In this document: positions 53,378 through 58,394 of the stretch, piece by piece
Layout: every line of letters begins with the position of its first letter
Numbering within the stretch: position 1 is the first letter of the stretch
Assembly: GCA_947259485.1 (NCBI GenBank)
Contig: CAMYLU010000034.1
Coordinates: 1-58,394 of the forward strand
Length of the DNA stretch: 58,394 bases
Origin: an uncultured Gammaproteobacteria bacterium
GTDB lineage: Bacteria; Pseudomonadota; Gammaproteobacteria; GCA-001735895
Reading direction: 5' to 3'
The notes under the pieces: model-generated
What the model was told of the DNA's origin: nothing
The model's input: the letters and a program-made list of their open reading frames with translations, nothing else
Databases searched by the model: none
Made by a program: the position numbers and the translations under genes

Positions 53378-54778
53378 CTAGTGTCCCGCGGCAGCGCCGG
53401 AGGAAGGCAATGCAACCGCCTCGGGCATGCTAATTCCGGCCGAAGCGCCGGTCAGCGCGAATTGCAGCTGGGCATCAGCAATCCAGAAATCGCGAACAGC
53501 CCGAATCGCGCTCGCTTCGATTTCGGCCGCTGCACGCACGTCATCGAGCAAGTCGAAGACGCTGATCAGCATGCCATTGTAATTTAATAACATTTCTTCA
53601 CTGACACGCTGTCGAAGCGGTAACAGGACATCCTGGTAGTGCCGTGCGATATCCCAGTAGCTGCGATATGTTTGCAATGCCTCGCGCGCCTGGGATGCCG
53701 CGGCAATGGCTACCGACTGTGCATTGGCCTGTGATTGCTCGAACAGAAATCGCGCCTTTTGATTGGCAATTCCACCAGCATCAAAAATCGGAATGCCGAA
53801 CTCAAGCTCGTAGCCGTATTCCCTGTCACCGTCGCCCTTTTCCACCGTCGGGCCAAGCTCGATCGAGGACAGAAACGGATTTCGACGAGTTAAATCGTAA
53901 TTACTCGCCATTGCCTTCAGGTTGGCGCTGGCGATCTGCACATCAATTCGTCGTTCGATAGCCTCGCCCTCGACCGAATCGAACTCTCGCAAAACCCCGG
54001 GTAATTCCGGGAGTCGTTGCGGAATTTGCAATTTGCGTGCGGACTCTCCCCACAAGCCGAGTTGGCGGACGAGCGCCTCATGGGCGGCAGCCTCGGAAAG
54101 CCGCTGGCGGGTCAGAGCAGAACGCATTTCACCGAGAAAAATTTCCGATTCGGCTGAATCGGAAGTCGAGCTGTGCCCTAAGGCCGACATTTGCCGTATC
54201 ATGTCGTTGGCGACTGCAGCCGATTCGAGCGAGCGTTCTACCAGTGCGGTTAGCTGCTGTTCGGTCACAGCCCTAATCCATGCAATACGCGTATCCGCAA
54301 GATGCTCGATCACCGCACCCGCAGCTTCGTAGCGCGCCGCCTCCAAACGCCTCAATTCAACTTCCCGGCGCAGAGGCATCAGAAGCAGTCCACCGATATC
54401 GAATAACAGCGAGGCAGAATACTCTCCCTCCTCGCTTCGCTCGTAGGTGAATCCCGGATTGCGAATTCGACCCGCTTGTGCGTAATCGGCTTCAGCTATA
54501 CCGACTCGTAAAAGATTAGCCTGAGCCTGAGGATTAAGCCGCATTGACAGTAGCTCGGCATCGTCCACCGCTATCGGGGCGTTTAGCATTCCAGATATTT
54601 GCTCCTCTGATAGTTCTTTATCGGGCTGAAGCTGAGCCGCCGGGTTATTGCTGCCGATTTGCTCGTTGACCAATTCCTGGACTTCGCCCAGGCCCTCGTC
54701 ATCCGGGATGCTGGTACATGCGCCGAGAAGCACCACGACTCCTGTAAAAAATAATTTTGCCAAACCTGGTCGTTTCAT
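53378..54778 (-). CDS. TolC-family outer-membrane lipoprotein (CusC-like)
   Basis: 466 residues. The start is the ATG in a TGATG overlap with the previous gene, preceded by GGGGAGGG. The lipoprotein signal ends VVVLLGAC with Cys21. Two long helical halves carry outer-membrane-factor features (RNPGFTYERSEEGEYSAS, RRNPFLSSIELGPTVEKGDG, EFGIPIFDAGGIANQKARF). No matching RND pump or membrane-fusion gene is in the window, so its partner must be elsewhere or the protein works alone with the periplasmic copper proteins. Confidence 0.88.
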   Translation of the reverse strand: MKRPGLAKLFFTGVVVLLGACTSIPDDEGLGEVQELVNEQIGSNNPAAQLQPDKELSEEQISGMLNAPIAVDDAELLSMRLNPQAQANLLRVGIAEADYAQAGRIRNPGFTYERSEEGEYSASLLFDIGGLLLMPLRREVELRRLEAARYEAAGAVIEHLADTRIAWIRAVTEQQLTALVERSLESAAVANDMIRQMSALGHSSTSDSAESEIFLGEMRSALTRQRLSEAAAHEALVRQLGLWGESARKLQIPQRLPELPGVLREFDSVEGEAIERRIDVQIASANLKAMASNYDLTRRNPFLSSIELGPTVEKGDGDREYGYELEFGIPIFDAGGIANQKARFLFEQSQANAQSVAIAAASQAREALQTYRSYWDIARHYQDVLLPLRQRVSEEMLLNYNGMLISVFDLLDDVRAAAEIEASAIRAVRDFWIADAQLQFALTGASAGISMPEAVALPSSGAAAGH

Positions 54779-56274
54779 CACGCACCCTCCCCAAATTTGC
54801 AATTGTTTATTGTTTGTCTGATTCCAGACTCAATGTCGTCGGCAGTTAACAGGTCTAGTGGACCCTTCGGATCCAATTGCTCGTTGTGTAACCAGTACAA
54901 GGTTCGAGTTCGATATCTTGCTTCGAACTTGACTGGTATATTCATGGCTTCGACCTCAGTCTTGATGCGCATCGCATTTTGCTTTTGGCTATAGACACCT
55001 AATGACAATGCGTTCCTCTTGCCGGGCTCATTCAAAATCATGGTGTCACTTATGCCGCTTTGCTTGAGCTTGTTGCCAATATCCAGGGCGGCTTGCCGAG
55101 ATTCCTGACTTTCGATGTAGATCATGTCGCCGACATATTCACGGTCGGTGGTCGAACTCAGCTTTGTCACAATGCCATTTTCCTGATATCGCCTATTCAC
55201 CAGATCGACTTTCGTCCTTTTATAAAAAGGACCTACGGTATAGCAAACTCGGCTTTCAACCTTGGCCATTGCCGATTCCGGTTTCATCTCCGATACAGGC
55301 TTTATACGAGTGATTTCAAAACCACCAGGCCCATTCGCAACATCAAATTCCACCTGCATATTTTTTTCGAGAGCATTCAAGTCATCCAGATCTTTAACTT
55401 TGAACATCATGGTCATGGCCGGCATCCCAAGCCGATCAATGGGGCCGTGCTCGATCTTAATCTTTCCTTGCGCCGTTCGAATTGACTTGACCATACCGTT
55501 GGCATCGAAGCGCTTACTATCGCTCCCACCAACCAGTTCAATTTGTGTTATTGAAAATCCTGCCGACGTGTTATCGACGTTAAAAGCGACTTCGGCACCT
55601 TTTCCTAGACCCTCGAGTTGACTAGTTTCTTCAACACGAAACATCATTGTCATCGCTGGCATTCCGAGCCGCTCAATCGGGCCATGCTCGATCTTGACCT
55701 TCCCATCAGAGCTTTTGACCTGCTTCACAATTCCCGTCGCATCGAAGCTGCCTGAGCTCGATTCAAGATGTGTGATTGAAAAGCCGGCATCTGTGTTATC
55801 GACATTGAATACGACTTCGGCGCCCTTATCGAGACCCTTTAACTGGTCGGGTTCTTCTACTCGAAACATCATAGTCATCGCAGGCATTCCAAGCCGTTCG
55901 ATCGGACCATGCTCGATCTTGACCTTTCCTTCGGACAGCTTGACTTGTTTAACGACTCCGCTGGTATCAAAACCACTCGAACTCGTGCTATCACTCTTTC
56001 CGGAGCTTATCGACAATTGTTCGAGCAGAGGACTTGTCGGAGGTAATAATTCTTCAATATTGAACGACTCATCGCCAACAAACCGGTTTTTCCAGGAAAG
56101 TTGGGTATCGAGTGGTACGATCTGGTCGGGGAACATTGATTTATACCGGGGTGAAGTTGGATGTTGTTCAACATCCAATGGCGAAGGTGCTTGCGCCTTG
56201 ACGGAAGATATGTGCCCCAGAAAAATCAAAATACATAAGGTCGAAATGGACCTATTACGTCGATTCATGTTCAC
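54778..56274 (-). CDS. Triple CusF-like copper-binding protein with C-terminal SPOR-like domain
   Basis: 498 residues, GTG start with GAGG eight bases upstream, or the ATG two codons later. The signal peptide ends SSVKAQA. Three tandem CusF-like units lie at about 102-172, 177-247 and 256-326. Each contains KIEHGPIERLGMPAMTMMF or the near copy HGPIDRLGMPAMTMM, giving the His and two Met copper ligands; the Trp of E. coli CusF is Gly here. Residues about 345-465 resemble a SPOR peptidoglycan-binding domain (CYTVGPFYKR, then LGVYSQKQNAMRIKTEVEAM). This is the first gene of the copper operon and probably a wall-tethered Cu(I) buffer. Confidence 0.85.
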   Translation of the reverse strand: MNMNRRNRSISTLCILIFLGHISSVKAQAPSPLDVEQHPTSPRYKSMFPDQIVPLDTQLSWKNRFVGDESFNIEELLPPTSPLLEQLSISSGKSDSTSSSGFDTSGVVKQVKLSEGKVKIEHGPIERLGMPAMTMMFRVEEPDQLKGLDKGAEVVFNVDNTDAGFSITHLESSSGSFDATGIVKQVKSSDGKVKIEHGPIERLGMPAMTMMFRVEETSQLEGLGKGAEVAFNVDNTSAGFSITQIELVGGSDSKRFDANGMVKSIRTAQGKIKIEHGPIDRLGMPAMTMMFKVKDLDDLNALEKNMQVEFDVANGPGGFEITRIKPVSEMKPESAMAKVESRVCYTVGPFYKRTKVDLVNRRYQENGIVTKLSSTTDREYVGDMIYIESQESRQAALDIGNKLKQSGISDTMILNEPGKRNALSLGVYSQKQNAMRIKTEVEAMNIPVKFEARYRTRTLYWLHNEQLDPKGPLDLLTADDIESGIRQTINNCKFGEGA

Positions 56275-56405
56275 AACAAAAACCTCAAATAAAATATCGA
56301 ATTGTGCGCCAATCCAGATGAATCAATCAGCTTGATTGTTCAGGCGCAAATAGCCTAAATGGCTTAGTTCAAGCCAAGCAAAAGGTCTCTAAAGACCGAT
56401 GAGGT

Positions 56406-56798
56406 TTAAAGCCTTGGGGGTCTTTTCAGGCGGGACAAATATGAAGGTTCAAATGAGGAGATATCGATTAAAAGCCATCGATCTGATTGGTTAAATTCAA
56501 ATACCTCGACGCTCCCAGATTGCAAGGCTAAAAATGAAATACTACAGAGAATCTTGCAGGAAGTACCATGTTCGCAGTCCATACCCTGCATTTCTTTCAT
56601 TGCTAATTGGTGCTGCAAATTTGAACCATCCATGAGATCCGATGAATGCTGAGCACATTTGTGGTCCACGTCGACAACTTCATTACTGGATAACCCAAAG
56701 ATGCCAACGGAGGCATTTACCACAGGCGCGAGCGAAAGGTTTAATGCCAGGAAACAGCAAAGAATTGTTGTGAATCGCTTTCGGGTCAAATTTATCAT
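56406..56798 (-). CDS. Small secreted Cys/His protein, copper-locus type
   Basis: 130 residues. The signal peptide (TILCCFLALNLSLAPVVNAS) is followed by DHKCAQHSSDLMDG, MQGMDCEHGTSCKILC and a tail ending LSRLKRPPRL. The plan matches the protein at 37726. It lies upstream of the copper operon on the same strand, 131 bp away, and may be part of it. Function inferred from plan and place only. Confidence 0.55.
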   Translation of the reverse strand: MINLTRKRFTTILCCFLALNLSLAPVVNASVGIFGLSSNEVVDVDHKCAQHSSDLMDGSNLQHQLAMKEMQGMDCEHGTSCKILCSISFLALQSGSVEVFEFNQSDRWLLIDISSFEPSYLSRLKRPPRL

Positions 56799-57024
56799 CT
56801 TTTAGGCTGACGGATCGTTGGACCAGGGAATTTTAACTTCGTTCTATGGGAACGAATGAAAAAACTGATCGGCGGAGGATACAATGATCTGCTCAAATCT
56901 ACAAAGTCCAATCGAAATATTTTGAAATTGCATATAAATGATAGACTAAGACTGCACGCGTTACAGGGTCAATCATTTTCGCGCCGAATATTAGTTATTT
57001 ACCCCTTGAGATTTTTAGGATTCT

Positions 57025-57162
57025 AGGGGTGGAATCGAACTCCCCCAAAAGCAGACACTGAGATTTCTTGAGTAAGAATCGGGAAACGGCCACTTTCAGA
57101 CGCCCAGCAATGACACGATAATATTTTATCGGGCCAAAATCCTTATAATCCAACTGTTAGGC
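57025..57162. repeat. Dispersed repeat, family 2 (parts A and B joined)
   Basis: TTCTAGGGGTGGAATCGAAC ... AAAGCAGACACTGAGATTTC (as at 49657), followed by GGCCACTTTCAGACGCCC ... ATAATATTTTATCGGGCC ... CCAACTGTTAGGC (as at 49150). In this copy the two parts are adjacent. It ends at the stop of the MipA-like gene. I see no gene from 56799 to 57024. Confidence 0.65.
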
Positions 57163-57165
57163 GGT

Positions 57166-57993
57166 CTAGAATACGTAAATAAATCCGACGCCTACTTCGG
57201 CTTCATAGTTGTTGCGTGCGATTGGGCTATCCTCAATGTCGCTACTATACCGCTCATATACCGCCTCGCCGAAAATCTGCCAATTCTCGTTAATATAATG
57301 ACGATAATTGTAATTGAACCCAACCGAGCGAAATCCTCCACTCAGATCGGTCTCATCCAGTCCCGATGCAGCTGACTGCTCAGCGTCTATACCAAAATCT
57401 TTATTGGCATAATCGCTATCGTGAAATACCACAGCGATTGCAATTTCATGACCGGTTCCGTCGTTCTGGTCGCCGAAGCGGCGCCCCACTCCAAAAAGGC
57501 CAAGACTTCCGTTATCACCGGTTACAACTCGACCATCCAGCCAATAGCGCCAATCGGCATCGAGAGCACGACGCACTTGCAGCACGAGTTCAGTATCCTC
57601 ATCTCCATCACCGAGACCATCCAAACGACCGTCATCGGAATCACTTTCTTCACGACCCTCATCGAAAGCCACAGCCGCGTCAAAAAGCCAGGCTTCAGAT
57701 CGAAGCCCCCGCCAGCCGAGCGCCTCGCCCGCCCAATAGTAAATATCATCTCCGTTTCGCCATTGCACTGCGCCAGCAGGATCGACTTCAAATTCAAATT
57801 CATCGGATCCCTCGTAGGCAGACTCGTACTCAACACTCAGACCAAGTCCGAATGCCCAGCCATCATTACCTCTGGTGAAGTCATCGACCGAAGGTAAAGG
57901 CACCAAAGCTGTTTTTCCGTCTTGTGCTATTGCTGTATGAAAGAAGGAACCATGCATGAGCACTACCAATAGTAAACCTGTAACGTTTTTCAT
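57166..57993 (-). CDS. MipA/OmpV-family outer-membrane protein
   Basis: 275 residues with a signal peptide (LLLVVLMHGSFFHTAIAQ). The barrel starts GWAFGLGLSVEYESAYEGSD and ends EAEVGVGFIYVF. MipA proteins scaffold murein enzymes in E. coli, but many relatives are metal- or osmotic-stress outer-membrane proteins. It lies upstream of the copper genes on the same strand, separated by a repeat. Just after its stop on the minus strand is GCCTAACA, an attC-like core box. Confidence 0.85.
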   Translation of the reverse strand: MKNVTGLLLVVLMHGSFFHTAIAQDGKTALVPLPSVDDFTRGNDGWAFGLGLSVEYESAYEGSDEFEFEVDPAGAVQWRNGDDIYYWAGEALGWRGLRSEAWLFDAAVAFDEGREESDSDDGRLDGLGDGDEDTELVLQVRRALDADWRYWLDGRVVTGDNGSLGLFGVGRRFGDQNDGTGHEIAIAVVFHDSDYANKDFGIDAEQSAASGLDETDLSGGFRSVGFNYNYRHYINENWQIFGEAVYERYSSDIEDSPIARNNYEAEVGVGFIYVF

Positions 57994-58203
57994 TTGATTA
58001 CCGCACCTGAATTGTTGGGGCAGAATGCCGCCCTAGGGTATGTGGATATAAGGCGAAGTATACGTATAGATTTTGTGAAGGGATCACATATTGTCACTTT
58101 ACGTTTTAACGTTCGATTCTCACTGAGTTTCGACGTCTAATCTTAAAATATGAAACTCCATTCTGAACAGATTGCGGTCTATTGACATAAATCGCAGAAT
58201 ATC

Positions 58204-58263
58204 GCCTAACAATCGCATGCTGTCGGGCTCGGTTAAGCCGCACCGCTGATGCGGGGCGTTAGC
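58204..58263 (+). other. attC-like integron recombination site
   Basis: 60 bases starting GCCTAACAATCGCATGC and ending GATGCGGGGCGTTAGC. The outer boxes match the R'' (GCCTAAC) and R' (GTTAGC) core sites. The arms pair imperfectly (GCAT ... ATGC, GGCT ... AGCC) with unpaired bases on one side only, as in real attC hairpins. No integrase or cassette array is visible in the window. From 57994 to 58203 I see no gene. Confidence 0.6.
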
Positions 58264-58280
58264 GAGCGTCTCAATAGGGT

Positions 58281-58306
58281 TGCGGTTTCAATTGATCAGT
58301 GCAACA
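58281..58306 (+). mobile_element. Left inverted repeat of an IS30-family element
   Basis: TGCGGTTTCAATTGATCAGT followed by GCAACA resembles the IS30 terminal repeat (TTCAATTGGTCA and GCAACA blocks). It lies 61 bp before a transposase start. The right end is outside the window. Confidence 0.65.
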
Positions 58307-58341
58307 CCTAATCTCTAACCATAGAGAGGAGGATGTTGTAA

Positions 58342-58394
58342 ATGAAGCAGAGGCCGAGAAGATATTTTACCGATTCCGAGATGTCGTTAGTCTG
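58342..58394 (+). CDS. IS30-family transposase, 5' end only
   Basis: Seventeen codons are visible, MKQRPRRYFTDSEMSLV, matching the usual start of IS30-type transposases, which continue into a helix-turn-helix. GAGGAGG lies upstream at the normal distance. The rest lies right of the window. Confidence 0.7.
   Translation, partial: MKQRPRRYFTDSEMSLV

Overview
The window looks like a chromosomal segment of a gammaproteobacterium. The evidence is a RimK-type glutamate ligase, a Pil-Chp-type chemosensory operon, MipA/OmpV and DUF2189 families, many Tat, lipoprotein and outer-membrane proteins, and tRNA-Phe-like sequence of gammaproteobacterial type. No complete tRNA or rRNA gene was found. The left half (about 1-35 kb) is visibly GC-richer and holds long, tightly packed operons. 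The right half (about 35-58 kb) is AT-richer and patchy, full of periplasmic metal and heme proteins and short repeats, and it ends in an attC-like site followed by the start of an IS30-type insertion sequence.

Layout. (1) 1-666: 5' part of rimK. (2) 842-1169: an integrase remnant beside a tRNA-Phe 3'-end-like repeat (copy A). (3) 1215-3943, minus strand: a compact operon encoding a Tat-exported protein with a serine at every third residue, an HPr-kinase-like/PqqD-like fusion and an outer-membrane beta-barrel. This is the best candidate for an undescribed modification system. (4) 4617-19958, plus strand: a MoxR/DUF58/BatA-like/DUF4159/DUF4175 operon with a caspase-fold protein and a TPR metallopeptidase, bracketed by two paralogous intradiol-dioxygenase-like secreted proteins. 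(5) 20437-23360: DUF2189 protein, APC-like permease, UspA. (6) 24132-32491, minus strand: Pil-Chp-type chemosensory operon. Two tandem perfect CRP-type sites lie upstream, and a class III cyclase-like gene diverges at 33252. (7) 35407-38073, minus strand: heme/thiol-redox operon with a cytochrome c-DsbC fusion. (8) 38547-46534: Met-rich, ankyrin, lectin-like, heme-porin, multi-Ig lipoprotein and DUF5666 genes. (9) 46773-48806: NarX/NarL-like two-component pair. (10) 49247-51379: half-size GDT1, K/D-rich protein, GDCCVxC protein, SHOCT protein. (11) 51545-57993, minus strand: periplasmic copper-handling operon (triple CusF-SPOR protein, TolC-like factor, multicopper oxidase, cupredoxin) and a MipA-like protein. 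(12) 58204-58394: attC-like hairpin and IS30-like left end.

The feature that ties the left half together is a directly repeated element at about 1.07, 4.12, 19.98, 23.85, 32.93 and (fragment) 35.11 kb. It is the 3' half of a tRNA-Phe gene, from anticodon loop to CCA, with about 42 GC-rich bases inserted in the T arm. Four copies are followed by an AT-rich spacer and a nested inverted repeat. All copies point the same way and fall exactly between functional gene modules. They may be relics of att sites from serial integration, or a dispersed non-autonomous element.
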